From Deltaproteobacteria bacterium (GTDB lineage Bacteria > Myxococcota_A > Polyangia > Polyangiales > Ga0077539), in contig JAUXYJ010000079.1 of NCBI GenBank assembly GCA_030694465.1, positions 1 through 64,000 of the forward strand: DNA of 64,000 bases, in the 5' to 3' direction. Below the pieces are notes generated by a model. That model was given only the letters and a program-made list of their open reading frames with translations, did not search any database and was not told where the DNA came from. Shown here piece after piece: positions 43,313-52,450 of this stretch (positions within the stretch are counted from its first letter, which is position 1; every line of letters starts with the position of its first letter). A program made the translations under genes and the position numbers.

Positions 43313-46192
43313 CTAGGCACGCTTCACCTTGGCGCGAGCCCGAGTCTTCGGCACAGAACGCTCCGCCTCGGGCACCTTGGCGGCTCCCTCACCCAGCGCC
43401 GCCGCGAGTGCATTCGCTGTGGCAGATTGCAGCGCAATGGCGATGTCCTCTGGAGTGCCCATCGCGACGACCTTGCCACCACCGTCCCCTCCGCGCGGCC
43501 CCACATCAATCACCCAGTCCGAACAGCGAACTACGTCCATGTTGTGCTCAATCACGACCACGGTGTTGCCCTGGTCAACCAGCCTCTCAAGCAACTCAAT
43601 CAACAACTCGACGTCTTTGCTGTGAAGCCCCGTCGTCGGCTCGTCCAAGACGTAGAGCGTCCGCCCGGTGCTCTTGCGAGCCAATTCGCGCGCAAGTTTA
43701 ACTCGCTGCGCCTCGCCTCCCGAGAGCGTGCTCGCCCGCTGACCCAGCGCGAGATAGCCTAGCCCCACCGAGTGAAGAGCCTGCAACAGCTCACGCACAC
43801 GCGGGATCGCTTCAAACTGCGGCAGCGCATCGTCAACGCGCATCGAGAGCACATCGGCGATCGAAAATCCCCGGTAGCGAACTGACAAAGTCTCTCGGTC
43901 GTAGCGGCTCCCCTCGCAGGCCTCGCAGCGCACAAAGACGTCGGGCAAGAAGTGCATCTCAACGCGACGCTCTCCCTCTCCAAGACACACCTCACAGCGC
44001 CCGCCCTTGACGTTAAAGCTAAACCTCCCTGCCTTAAAACCACGCGCGCGCGCTTCGGGAACCGACGCAAAGAGCTCACGAAGATGTGCAAAAATCCCCG
44101 TATAAGTCGCCGGAGAGCTCCGTGAACTTCGTCCCAGCGGCGACGCGTCTACGGCAACCAGTCGGTCAAAGTTCTCAAGCCCGCGGACTGCGGTGACGCA
44201 CAGGTCATCGCGGACCTGCTTGCGCAAGAAGGCTCGCACCGAGGGCACCAAGGTCCCGAGAATCAGCGACGATTTTCCCGAGCCCGAGACCCCCGTGACC
44301 GAGACCAACGTGCCCGTGCGGAGCGACGCGTTCACCGATTGAAGGTTGTGCAACCTCGCCCCCTCGATCGCGATGAGAGCTCCGCCTCGGCGGCGGACAG
44401 CCGGTGTTTTCAGCCGCCGTTCGCCACGAAGATACGGCGCCGTCACGCTCTGCGCTGAGCGCATCACCTCGGCGACGGACCCCGCAGCGAGCACAGAGCC
44501 GCCTTCGATTCCTGCGCCCGGCCCCATGTCCACCACGTAGTCTGCCGCCGCAATCAGTGACAAATCGTGCTCAACCAAGAGCACCGAGTTGCCGCGATCT
44601 ACCAGCGTCCTGAGCGTCACGAGCAAGCGCTCTGTGTCCGCCGGATGAAGTCCCACCGAGGGCTCATCCAACACATAGAGCACCCCCATCAACGCGCTGC
44701 CGAGCTGCGTCGCGAGCCGCACACGCTGCGCTTCGCCGCTAGAGAGTGTCGACGAGGCACGCGAAAGCGACAGGTAACCGAGCCCAACGGACTGCAAAAA
44801 ACCGAGCCGACCGCGAAGCTCATCGAGCAACCGATCGAGCTGCTTGGTCATGGCGGCGTCAAGCGACGAGACCAGTGATTCAACCTGCGCGTGCAGCTCT
44901 CGAACCGAACAACGGGACAGCGTGGCAATGTTCTCTCCCCCAAGAGTCACCGCCAATGCCTCGCTCCGAAGCCGCGAACCGTGACACACATCACAGTGGG
45001 TCTCTCTGCGAAATCGGCCGCCAAACGTGTCGTCATCGTCGGCCGCGCTCTCGTCGTCGTCACGAGCGGACTCGCTCTTCTTGGTCCGACCCCGGGCCGC
45101 GCGCTCGGCCAAGATCACAACGCCCTCAAAGAGGTCTCCGTCCCCCTCAAACAGCTCGTCGCGCGCGCGCTCGCTCAGGGTCTCAAAGGGCGCTTCAAGA
45201 TCCACGCCCATCGTGCGCGCCCACTGCTCGACCTCACTCGGGAGCCCGCGCTTAAACGGCAACAGCACCCCGCCCCGGAGCGATCGCGTCGGATCTCCAA
45301 CCCAACGCGAAAGATCTACCCGATCACGAACCCCAAGGCCATGACACGCGCTACACGCACCCTTGGGCGAGTTGAACGAGAACAGCGCTGGCTCGATGTC
45401 CGGAAGCGTGACCGAGCAATCAGCACAGGAAAATCTCTCAGAAAATAGCTCATCAGGCAAATCACTTCGGATCACTCGCAAGAGCCCACCGCCATGCTTA
45501 ATCGCCAACTCCACGGCCTCTCGCAGCCGCGCTCGCACCCCCTCTTTGATCACCACTCGGTCGATCACGAGATCAATCTGGTGCGCTACGCCCGGGTCGA
45601 GCGGCTCACAGTCGCCCAGCTCCATGAGCTGCCCGTCCACACGCACGCGCACAAAACCGTCGCCACGCCAAGCCGACCACAGCGACTCAAAGCTCCCTCG
45701 CACACCTCGCACCGCGGGCGCCGCGAGGGTCAACCGAGCGCCCTCCCCCTTGGCCATAAGCGCCTCGACCATCTGCGCCGCGGTATGCGCTCTGACAGGC
45801 TTTTTGCAGGATGGACAGTGAGGTGTACCCGCACGCGCCATCAGCAACCGTAGGTAATCGTCAAGCTCTGTGATCGTCCCCACAGTCGAACGCGGGTTGC
45901 GCCCGAGCATGCGCTGCGCGATCGCGATCGCAGGCGAGAGCCCCTCGATCAGGTCGACCTCAGGTCGCCCCAACGACCCTAAGAGCTGGCGCGCATACAC
46001 CGAGAGCGACTCGACGTAGCGACGCCTGCCTTCTGCATAAATGGTGTCAAAAGCCAGAGAACTCTTGCCCGATCCGCTCGGCCCTGTGATCACAACCAGC
46101 TGATTGCGCGGCAGGTCTACGTCCACGCGCTTGAGGTTGTGCGTGCGTGCCCCGCGCACGACGATCGTTCCCGATGGGCTCGAAGTGCTCAT
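43313..46192 (-). CDS. uvrA: Excinuclease ABC subunit A
   Basis: The damage-recognition ATPase of nucleotide excision repair. The 959-residue length is normal. It has two ABC modules: the first Walker A is GPSGSGKSSLAFDTIYAEGR and the second is GVSGSGKSSLILGTL. The signatures are LSSGEAQRVRLATQLG and LSGGEAQRVKLARELA, and the Walker B texts are LYVLDEPSVGLH and LYVLDEPTTGLH. Zinc-binding Cys pairs are CPSC, CADC/CSAC, CDVC and CEVC/CEAC. The C-terminus adds a short basic tail (KTRARAKVKRA). The start overlaps the pdxA stop by 4 bp. Confidence 0.97.
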   Translation of the reverse strand: MSTSSPSGTIVVRGARTHNLKRVDVDLPRNQLVVITGPSGSGKSSLAFDTIYAEGRRRYVESLSVYARQLLGSLGRPEVDLIEGLSPAIAIAQRMLGRNPRSTVGTITELDDYLRLLMARAGTPHCPSCKKPVRAHTAAQMVEALMAKGEGARLTLAAPAVRGVRGSFESLWSAWRGDGFVRVRVDGQLMELGDCEPLDPGVAHQIDLVIDRVVIKEGVRARLREAVELAIKHGGGLLRVIRSDLPDELFSERFSCADCSVTLPDIEPALFSFNSPKGACSACHGLGVRDRVDLSRWVGDPTRSLRGGVLLPFKRGLPSEVEQWARTMGVDLEAPFETLSERARDELFEGDGDLFEGVVILAERAARGRTKKSESARDDDESAADDDDTFGGRFRRETHCDVCHGSRLRSEALAVTLGGENIATLSRCSVRELHAQVESLVSSLDAAMTKQLDRLLDELRGRLGFLQSVGLGYLSLSRASSTLSSGEAQRVRLATQLGSALMGVLYVLDEPSVGLHPADTERLLVTLRTLVDRGNSVLLVEHDLSLIAAADYVVDMGPGAGIEGGSVLAAGSVAEVMRSAQSVTAPYLRGERRLKTPAVRRRGGALIAIEGARLHNLQSVNASLRTGTLVSVTGVSGSGKSSLILGTLVPSVRAFLRKQVRDDLCVTAVRGLENFDRLVAVDASPLGRSSRSSPATYTGIFAHLRELFASVPEARARGFKAGRFSFNVKGGRCEVCLGEGERRVEMHFLPDVFVRCEACEGSRYDRETLSVRYRGFSIADVLSMRVDDALPQFEAIPRVRELLQALHSVGLGYLALGQRASTLSGGEAQRVKLARELARKSTGRTLYVLDEPTTGLHSKDVELLIELLERLVDQGNTVVVIEHNMDVVRCSDWVIDVGPRGGDGGGKVVAMGTPEDIAIALQSATANALAAALGEGAAKVPEAERSVPKTRARAKVKRA

Positions 46193-47175
46193 CGATGGAC
46201 CCCGGCGCGGCGCGCTCGCACCATCTCGATCGCGACCTTGAGCGCGGCATACATCCCGCGCGCATCGGCTCGCCCCGAGTACGCCAAGTCGTAGGCCGTG
46301 CCATGGTCCACAGACGTTCGGACGACCGGCAGACCCAGCGTGACATTGACCGCCTCGCCGAAGTCTAAGAGCTTCATCGGGATCGTCGCTTGGTCGTGGT
46401 ACATCGCGACGACTGCGTCGAATTTGCCGTCTTTTGCCAGACGAAATGCAGCTTCGGCCGGGAGCGGCCCGACAACCTCTGCGATCCCTTTTAAAACCTC
46501 ACGGGACTCTACAACCGCCGGCGAGATCACACGGATTTCTTCATCGCCCAAGAGCCCCCCCTCGCCCGCGTGGGGATTGAGCCCACACACTACAATCCTC
46601 GGTTGCTGGATCCCAAAGTCGCGCCACACGCCACGCGCCGTCGCGATGACACACTCCAACACTCGAGGCACCGTCAACGCAGCAGGCACCGCCTGAAGCG
46701 CGAGATGCGTTGTCACCAGCGAAGCACGCAAGCTAGGTCCAACAAAAAACATCACGGGACGACGATGTCCCAATTGCTCCGCGAGATACTCGGTGTGTCC
46801 CAAGAACGGTGTGCCGCTCGCGGTGATCGCCTGCTTCGATGCCGGCCCCGTGACCAACGCGTCCGCATCGCCGGACACTACGAGCGCCAGCGCGTCATCG
46901 ATCGCTCGAAGCTGCGAGCGCCCAGCCACCGCAGAGGGCTCAGCACGTGAGACCTCTTCGGGACCCAGGGTGCTCACAACAGACACCCTTATTCGTGGGT
47001 AGTCCGCGAGCACAATGCCACGGACACTCGCGGCGCGCGCGATCGCGGTTTGGTCACCGAACAGCACGACCTCAACGTCTGGGTCGACACTCACCAGCTC
47101 ACTCGCCGCAGCGACTGAGACCTCAGGACCGATTCCGCACGGACAGCCAGCGCTGATGGCCAACGTGATTTTCAC
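46189..47175 (-). CDS. pdxA: 4-hydroxythreonine-4-phosphate dehydrogenase
   Basis: Oxidises 4-phosphohydroxy-L-threonine in the DXP-dependent route to pyridoxal phosphate. The 328-residue length is normal. The three metal-binding His lie in FLGHTEYLAEQLG, CGLNPHAGEGGLLG and VAMYHDQATIPMKLL, and the C-terminal VDHGTAYDLA block is present. The N-terminal signature reads AGCPCGIGPEV where G(D/E)PAGIGPE is usual, with two cysteines in place of the acidic residue and Ala. It is 45 bp after the winged-helix regulator gene and overlaps uvrA by 4 bp. Confidence 0.93.
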   Translation of the reverse strand: MKITLAISAGCPCGIGPEVSVAAASELVSVDPDVEVVLFGDQTAIARAASVRGIVLADYPRIRVSVVSTLGPEEVSRAEPSAVAGRSQLRAIDDALALVVSGDADALVTGPASKQAITASGTPFLGHTEYLAEQLGHRRPVMFFVGPSLRASLVTTHLALQAVPAALTVPRVLECVIATARGVWRDFGIQQPRIVVCGLNPHAGEGGLLGDEEIRVISPAVVESREVLKGIAEVVGPLPAEAAFRLAKDGKFDAVVAMYHDQATIPMKLLDFGEAVNVTLGLPVVRTSVDHGTAYDLAYSGRADARGMYAALKVAIEMVRARRAGVHR

Positions 47176-47220
47176 AACGACAACTTATACCGTCGCCATT
47201 TGAAGCGAACAGCCCATTGC

Positions 47221-47871
47221 TCACGACGTGGCGTGCAATCGGTAGCCGACAGATCGAAGGGTCTCGATCACAACGACGCCCTCCAGCCGCTCGCGGAGTC
47301 GCTTGACGTGCACATCGAGCGATCGGCTCGCGGAGTCACCTCCGCCATCCCAGAGTTCTGTCAGTATTTTTGCACGTCGAACGACCTGTCCCTGCGCTCT
47401 CGCAAGCAACACCAAGAGCTCAAATTCGCGATTGGGCACAGGCACGGTGCGCCCAGCGGCAGAGACCTCGTGGACCGAGAGATCGACCACCAGCGCTCCA
47501 ACCTTGATGCGTTCGGGCTGAGAAAACGCGCTCGCTCGCCACTCGATCGCTCGCAAACGCGCGACGAGCTCGTGGGCCAAATACGGCAGCAAGACAAAGT
47601 CATCATGGCCCCACGACGGATCGATACGCCCAAGCTGTGTGCGCTCAATCGAAAGCAACAGCGGGACACCGGGAGAGACCGCCCTCACACGCCGGATCAC
47701 AAATGCGCCCAAATCACCGTCCGCGCCTGCTTCAACGAAGACCACGTCAACACCGCGGACAATGTCTTCGGCCGGGCACACCGCGACCCGTTCGCTCACC
47801 GAGCATCCAAGGTCGGTCAGCTCTAACGCCGCCCGTGATTCACCCAGCGCCGAAACTACGACAACCCTCAT
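47221..47871 (-). CDS. OmpR-type winged-helix regulator with degenerate receiver
   Basis: A 216-residue protein from ATG 47871; the frame is open to 48060, but the extra residues are Cys/Arg-rich and unlike a protein start. The C-terminal half is a clear OmpR/PhoB DNA-binding domain: VPVPNREFELLVLLARAQGQ, RRAKILTELWDGG, SRSLDVHVKRLRERLEG and VIETLRSVGYRL. The N-terminal half has the length and alternation of a receiver domain but reads VVFVEAG where the phosphoacceptor Asp should be, and the usual acidic pair and Lys are not evident. Phosphorylation is unlikely. No histidine kinase is adjacent. pdxA and uvrA follow on the same strand, and a GAF-domain gene is divergent. Confidence 0.85.
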   Translation of the reverse strand: MRVVVVSALGESRAALELTDLGCSVSERVAVCPAEDIVRGVDVVFVEAGADGDLGAFVIRRVRAVSPGVPLLLSIERTQLGRIDPSWGHDDFVLLPYLAHELVARLRAIEWRASAFSQPERIKVGALVVDLSVHEVSAAGRTVPVPNREFELLVLLARAQGQVVRRAKILTELWDGGGDSASRSLDVHVKRLRERLEGVVVIETLRSVGYRLHATS

Positions 47872-48109
47872 TTGCGGCGCGCACGGTAGTCTCTTGCGTG
47901 CAGACACACAAAACCCTCGTGTGTTCACGCGTGGCAAGACCGAGGGTTGAAAGCCCACTGTAGTTTTATGCAGCGGCTCCACGAGAGAACACTTGCAACG
48001 ACGCGAGTTGCAGGCGCAGGGCTTATGCCTAGGTCGACGACAGACTCTCGCGAGTCGCACACCTCCCTTGACGCACTATCAATCGCGGTGATAACCGCCC
48101 AGAGTACCG

Positions 48110-50020
48110 ATGCGTTGGTCCGTTGATTTACCCGCACAATCCGGCGGAACGGGCGCCACCGTTACCGTAAACGCCGAATCGTGGAAGTCCGCTCTCCACG
48201 AAGCCCGAGGCGGAACGGTGCTGAGCAAATTTCGCGTGGATTTCGATGAGGATCAGTCCGTCCGCGTCTACGACCTCCTCACGAACGAGCGATTTGTTCT
48301 CAGGCCCACTGTGCCGGCCACGGAGCCCGCGCAGCCCATCGCGGCAGTGGCGCAGCCGCTGAGCACCCCTGCAAGTCAACCTGCCATCGTTGCCGCCGTC
48401 CCAGTGCCCGCCACAAACGTGCAGCCCAGCACGAGCCAGTCCATGGCCGCTGTGGCGCCCTCCTCGGTGGTCCCTCCGCCACCCGGAGCGCGCATTCTCT
48501 CGCGCCCGCCGGCTACACCCATCAGCGATCGACAAGCCGGGTCAGTCCCTCCGCCGCAGGCCTCTTCCTTTGCAGCCGCACCCCCTGCAGCCGCACCCCC
48601 AAAGTCACTGGCGCTGCGGGCCCCAGAGGCACCTCCCGTGGCCCCCGCATTGGACTTGTCTCTGCGTGTGCTCCCTCCGGCCGCGATTCTCTTTGCGCGC
48701 GACCGCGAGGCTGCCAACAATAACGGCCTCACTTATCGCGAACGCGTCTTGGTGGTCCCCCCGGACACATCCCCCGTCACTTGCTCCGAAGTGCTCAACG
48801 ATCTGTGGCGTTTGACCCGCGATTCGCTGGTGGATCTCCCGAAGGGCAAGTTTATCTCGCTCGCGATTTTCGATCACGCGTTTAGCTCACGCCCAGAGCG
48901 CCCCCCGTTGATGGTCCTCGAGTGGAAAGACTGGCGCTCGGATACGCCCGTAGTCTCCATTCCCGCCGGGCCTGCTCGCCCCTCCGCGGCAAGCTTGGAG
49001 CCGCGCGAGAGCCTCATTGGCACGCCCTCGCCGTCTTTTGTCCCCCCTGCACCGGCAGCAGCCCCTCTGGCGATCCCCGCACCTGCGCCTCTGCCCGTGT
49101 TCGCGCCCGTCATCGCGGATGCCCCGACCCCCGCGGTGACGCCGGTTTTCGCTGAGGTTCCGATCCAAGTAGCCGCACAACCGGTTGCACCTCCCGCCGC
49201 GCCCGTGGTGCACTCCGCGAGCCCAGACGTGGCACGGACCCCTGCCATCAGTCCCGTTCCGTCGACACCGCCCCCGGCCGTGCCAACACACACCGTCGCG
49301 TTCGGAACGCTCCCTCAAGACGTCCTCGCGGTTCTCACACCCGCGGCGCCGAGCCATCCCCCGGCGGCGCCACCCCAGCCGCCTGACCCAAGCCCCCCAG
49401 TCTCGCCGTCAGTGGCTCCAGCAGCCTCGCTGACGCCTTTCGTGGCGCCCGCCGCGCAGATCATCCAAACCCCAGCCGCCGCGCCCAAGAAACGCCATAC
49501 AGACGACCTGCTGAGCGAAGCCTTCGAGGCCCTCCAAGACCTCGCCTTCTTGCGCGAGTCCTCCGAGGCGATCGAATTTGTCAGTCAGATCTGCAGGGAC
49601 CTCTTGGCAACCTCGTTTGTCGCGATCGCCAGCTACGACATCAACCGCGACGAGCTCGAGCTCGCCCAATGTGATAGCGCTCCCACCCGCGCCGGAGCCC
49701 GCATCCTGGTGCAACGCAGTGATTTTCGAGGCGCCGCCGCGGTTCGAGGTCGCGTTGAGCGCACGAGCACTTGGCAACCCGACGAGTGGCTCCCGACGGC
49801 CCCTGACGGCCCAGCCATGATCGCCTCGGTCATGCACGATCGGCGCCTGTTTGGGCTCATTGAACTGCACCGCACGACGTCCGACGACCCATTTGACGCG
49901 GCCGAAGAATCCGCTATCGCCTACATCGCGCAACAGCTCGGAGACTTCCTCGCCACACACTCGCGACGTGTAGGCTTTCAAGATCCCACTGCGAACGCGC
50001 AGCCCAAAGCCCGGCGCTAG
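48110..50020 (+). CDS. Pro/Ala-rich protein with C-terminal GAF domain
   Basis: A 636-residue protein in three parts. Residues 1-65 form a small folded domain (VTVNAESWKSALHEARGG, then KFRVDFDEDQSVRVYDL). Residues about 66-460 are mostly Pro/Ala/Val low complexity, interrupted at about 180-285 by a short ordered stretch (TCSEVLNDLWRLTRDSLVDL). Residues about 465-625 are a GAF-like sensor domain: FEALQDLAFLRESSEAIEFV, LATSFVAIASYDINRDELEL and ESAIAYIAQQLGDFLA. There is no kinase, cyclase or DNA-binding domain, so the output is unknown. It is divergent from the winged-helix regulator. Confidence 0.8.
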   Translation: MRWSVDLPAQSGGTGATVTVNAESWKSALHEARGGTVLSKFRVDFDEDQSVRVYDLLTNERFVLRPTVPATEPAQPIAAVAQPLSTPASQPAIVAAVPVPATNVQPSTSQSMAAVAPSSVVPPPPGARILSRPPATPISDRQAGSVPPPQASSFAAAPPAAAPPKSLALRAPEAPPVAPALDLSLRVLPPAAILFARDREAANNNGLTYRERVLVVPPDTSPVTCSEVLNDLWRLTRDSLVDLPKGKFISLAIFDHAFSSRPERPPLMVLEWKDWRSDTPVVSIPAGPARPSAASLEPRESLIGTPSPSFVPPAPAAAPLAIPAPAPLPVFAPVIADAPTPAVTPVFAEVPIQVAAQPVAPPAAPVVHSASPDVARTPAISPVPSTPPPAVPTHTVAFGTLPQDVLAVLTPAAPSHPPAAPPQPPDPSPPVSPSVAPAASLTPFVAPAAQIIQTPAAAPKKRHTDDLLSEAFEALQDLAFLRESSEAIEFVSQICRDLLATSFVAIASYDINRDELELAQCDSAPTRAGARILVQRSDFRGAAAVRGRVERTSTWQPDEWLPTAPDGPAMIASVMHDRRLFGLIELHRTTSDDPFDAAEESAIAYIAQQLGDFLATHSRRVGFQDPTANAQPKARR

Positions 50021-50088
50021 CACACACACGCAGCACGGATGGAGGCCCCCCAACACGGCCCCGCGAGATCCCCCAATGGGCGACAGGA

Positions 50089-51072
50089 CTATCGCGCGGG
50101 CTGGGCGGGCTGGCCACCCGCGAGCTCAAGCTCGTCAGTGATCCACTCGCGCAGCTGTGCACGATCAAACTGCAGCGCAGAAGGCCACCGACGACCATTG
50201 ATGAACATTGTGGGCGTCCCGTCGATCTGAAGCCGCTCGCCTTCACGACGATCCGACGCCACACGAGCCTCGCTCTCCGACGACTCTACGTCAGCGCGAA
50301 AACGCGTCATGTCGAGCTGCAAACGCTGGGCATATTGCTCAAGATTGTTTCGCTCAAGCGCGCTCTGGTTTGCAAACAACAGGTCATGAAACTCCCAGAA
50401 CTTTCCCTGCCTGCCAGCGGCGACCGCGGCGCGCGAGGCGCCCATCGCGTGCGTGTGACCAGTCAACGGAAAATGCATGTGAATCACGCGCAGACGCTCG
50501 CCAAACTCACGCTCAATGTCTCGCAACACGGGAGCAACGGCCGCGCAATGTGGACACTCGTAGTCGCTGAACTCGACCAGCGTGACGGGCGCAGTCGCAG
50601 GACCACGCGCCGCAGACCCGTCGACGTTGATCTGGACGACGCCATCACGCGCAAAGCGTGACCGCACCAGGTCTCCCAACCGCTCGGCGTCGAAGCCGTC
50701 CTGGACGCGGCGTGACAAGAACCTAAGCGCCGGGCGGCACTGACCACAGAGACGATCTCGTGCGCACACCGCGAGCGAGTGAGGATCGCCGCAAGGCGAG
50801 AGCAGGTCGTTTGAGACGTTCCAGAGCAGGTCTCGCTCTGCCGCAGAGAGCGCCGCAGTGTCAAAGCCCGACAGCTCCGTGACGCGGTCGCCGCCCGTCT
50901 CCGAGGCAGGACGCGCAGGCGTCGTGGGAGGCGTATGAGTGTTGGTCGGATCTGTGCTGACAGTGCTCGCACCAGAACTGTTATTTCGATTGCAGCTGGC
51001 ACCCATCCCAGTGATGCCCAAAAGGCCCACCACAGACAGCACCGCAAACACACGAACACGCGCAGAGCTCAT
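50089..51072 (-). CDS. DsbA-like thioredoxin-fold lipoprotein
   Basis: A 327-residue protein; ATG 51072 is preferred to GTG 51078. The signal peptide (VFAVLSVVGLLGITGMGASC) ends in a lipobox-like GASC, followed by a Ser/Thr/Pro linker. A DsbA/thioredoxin-fold domain begins near residue 160: VTLVEFSDYECPHCAAVAPV carries the CPHC active site, and QIDGTPTMFINGRRW holds the cis-Pro loop. A separate CGQC pair lies near residue 110 in the preceding domain. It probably performs thiol-disulphide exchange in the periplasm. It is third in a minus-strand group of two lipoprotein genes and a small helical protein. Confidence 0.87.
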   Translation of the reverse strand: MSSARVRVFAVLSVVGLLGITGMGASCNRNNSSGASTVSTDPTNTHTPPTTPARPASETGGDRVTELSGFDTAALSAAERDLLWNVSNDLLSPCGDPHSLAVCARDRLCGQCRPALRFLSRRVQDGFDAERLGDLVRSRFARDGVVQINVDGSAARGPATAPVTLVEFSDYECPHCAAVAPVLRDIEREFGERLRVIHMHFPLTGHTHAMGASRAAVAAGRQGKFWEFHDLLFANQSALERNNLEQYAQRLQLDMTRFRADVESSESEARVASDRREGERLQIDGTPTMFINGRRWPSALQFDRAQLREWITDELELAGGQPAQPAR

Positions 51073-51152
51073 GCGCACGCGGTTAGCCTGTGGGCAGCAA
51101 GAGTGTCAAGCCATACCCCCCCACAGGGTGTGTATTCTGCCCCTTGTTTCGG

Positions 51153-51944
51153 TCAATTGTCCTGCGCGCCCTCAAGCACCCAACGTTGGACCAAATCGAG
51201 CTCGGGGCCAGTCAAACGAGCGGCTCCCCGTGGCATGGCGGCACCGCGAATCGGCCCTTGCCCAAGCAACTTATACAAAAGGTAGCTCTGTTCAGGTTCA
51301 AACGGAACGACCCGCAAGAGCCCAGCCCACTGGGGATCGCTTCGCTCTTGCGAGCCCGTCGGAGACTCGTGCTGTCTCGATGCGACCCCCACGGCAGTGC
51401 TCAAAATCCCCTCGGCGCGGTCCAGCGAGAGCCCCATTACAGGCTCTGTGCCGCCATGACACGCCGACGCCCCGCATGCGCGAAGCAAGACCGGCATCAC
51501 CTCGCCACGAAGCGAGACCATTGGCGGTGAAGCCCCTCCACCCGGCACAAATCGAATCCGAAACATCTGTGGATTCGCTAGCGAAATGCCGTCCCATGAT
51601 CGCAATTGATCCGAGACAGTGAGGACATACTCGACGTCTTGGCGGACCTCGCTCGGCTCCGGCGTAACGATCACAGAGGCCTCCACCGGCAGCGTGCGCA
51701 GCCGAAGTGACAGCCGCACTCCGCCCGTGGACAAGATCACCGCTTGGCGATTGACCGAGCGCGGAGACAAAGGTCGACTGAATCTCAGCAGTAACGGCTG
51801 CAAAGTAGGCTGAAGCACGACCCCCCGATCGCTCAGCGTCAGCGTGTTCGCTTGTAGCGTAAAGTCCAAACCAGCGGGAACGGGTTCGGCCAGCGTGCAG
51901 GCTCCAAGTCCCAAGCTCAGAGCGAGCACGCCCGCAAATCTCAC
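51153..51944 (-). CDS. Lipoprotein with one haem-like CxxxxCH motif
   Basis: A 263-residue protein with GTG start and a short signal (FAGVLALSLGLGAC) ending in a lipobox LGAC. Residues about 25-125 look like a beta-rich Ig-like domain (LQPLLLRFSRPLSPRSV). The second half, from MPVLLRACGASACHGGTE on, resembles the cytochrome-like domains of myxobacterial and planctomycete surface proteins, with a single CGASACH motif and a later MPRGAARLTGPELDLVQRWV block that is typical of them. Haem attachment at a C-x4-CH site is possible but not certain. The GTGA start overlaps the stop of the small upstream gene by 4 bp. Confidence 0.75.
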   Translation of the reverse strand: MRFAGVLALSLGLGACTLAEPVPAGLDFTLQANTLTLSDRGVVLQPTLQPLLLRFSRPLSPRSVNRQAVILSTGGVRLSLRLRTLPVEASVIVTPEPSEVRQDVEYVLTVSDQLRSWDGISLANPQMFRIRFVPGGGASPPMVSLRGEVMPVLLRACGASACHGGTEPVMGLSLDRAEGILSTAVGVASRQHESPTGSQERSDPQWAGLLRVVPFEPEQSYLLYKLLGQGPIRGAAMPRGAARLTGPELDLVQRWVLEGAQDN

Positions 51945-52195
51945 GATTCGCAGTACATTTGCAGCTGCTCACGCACCGTGGCGTCGGTGATCCCCTTGGA
52001 GAGCGTAGCTTTGAGAGTGTCAGAGAGCGTCTCGAGCATGTCTTCGATGTCGCCCTCTTGGTTCAGCTTGGTGAGCAGCGTACGCGCCTCCCGGCTGTCA
52101 TCTTTGCGCAGAAATTCCCGCACATGGTCGAGGTCGATGCTGCCCTGGAAGTCAATAAATAGATTTTCCAGGAGGTAACGAACGAGTTCTTTCAC
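51941..52195 (-). CDS. Small helical protein
   Basis: An 84-residue protein from GTG 52195, which has AAGGAG six bases upstream; the frame is open to 52276, but the extra residues are unlikely. It is highly charged and helical (VKELVRYLLENLFIDFQGSI, TLLTKLNQEGDIEDMLETLS), with no signal peptide and one Cys near the end. It is the first gene of the group followed by the two lipoprotein genes; the next gene overlaps it by 4 bp. The 255 bp upstream are AT-richer than average and probably hold the promoter, but I cannot place it. Family not recognised. Confidence 0.65.
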   Translation of the reverse strand: MKELVRYLLENLFIDFQGSIDLDHVREFLRKDDSREARTLLTKLNQEGDIEDMLETLSDTLKATLSKGITDATVREQLQMYCES

Positions 52196-52450
52196 GGAGC
52201 GCTCCTTGCGACAAACGAGACTCGCTACGGCCCTGCGCCGTAGACAAGTCGGCTTCACACGTATTCTCAACCACATCGGTGGTCTTCTTGGTTCAGCCGC
52301 TTACGAAAGTTCAATGATACCAGCGCTTCTCCAACATAGAGCAGCGGAACTTTTGCAAGCGACCCTGTCGCCCAAGATTCAACAACGGACGGTATAACAA
52401 TAGTCCGATCATTCGTTGATGAATGGTGCTCGATGACCACTCATCGTTTT

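Noticed and set aside
48068..48096. Promoter TTGACG with a -10 box before the GAF-domain gene
   Set aside because: The -10 candidates (ATAACC or TAACCG) are poor and would leave fewer than 10 bases of leader.
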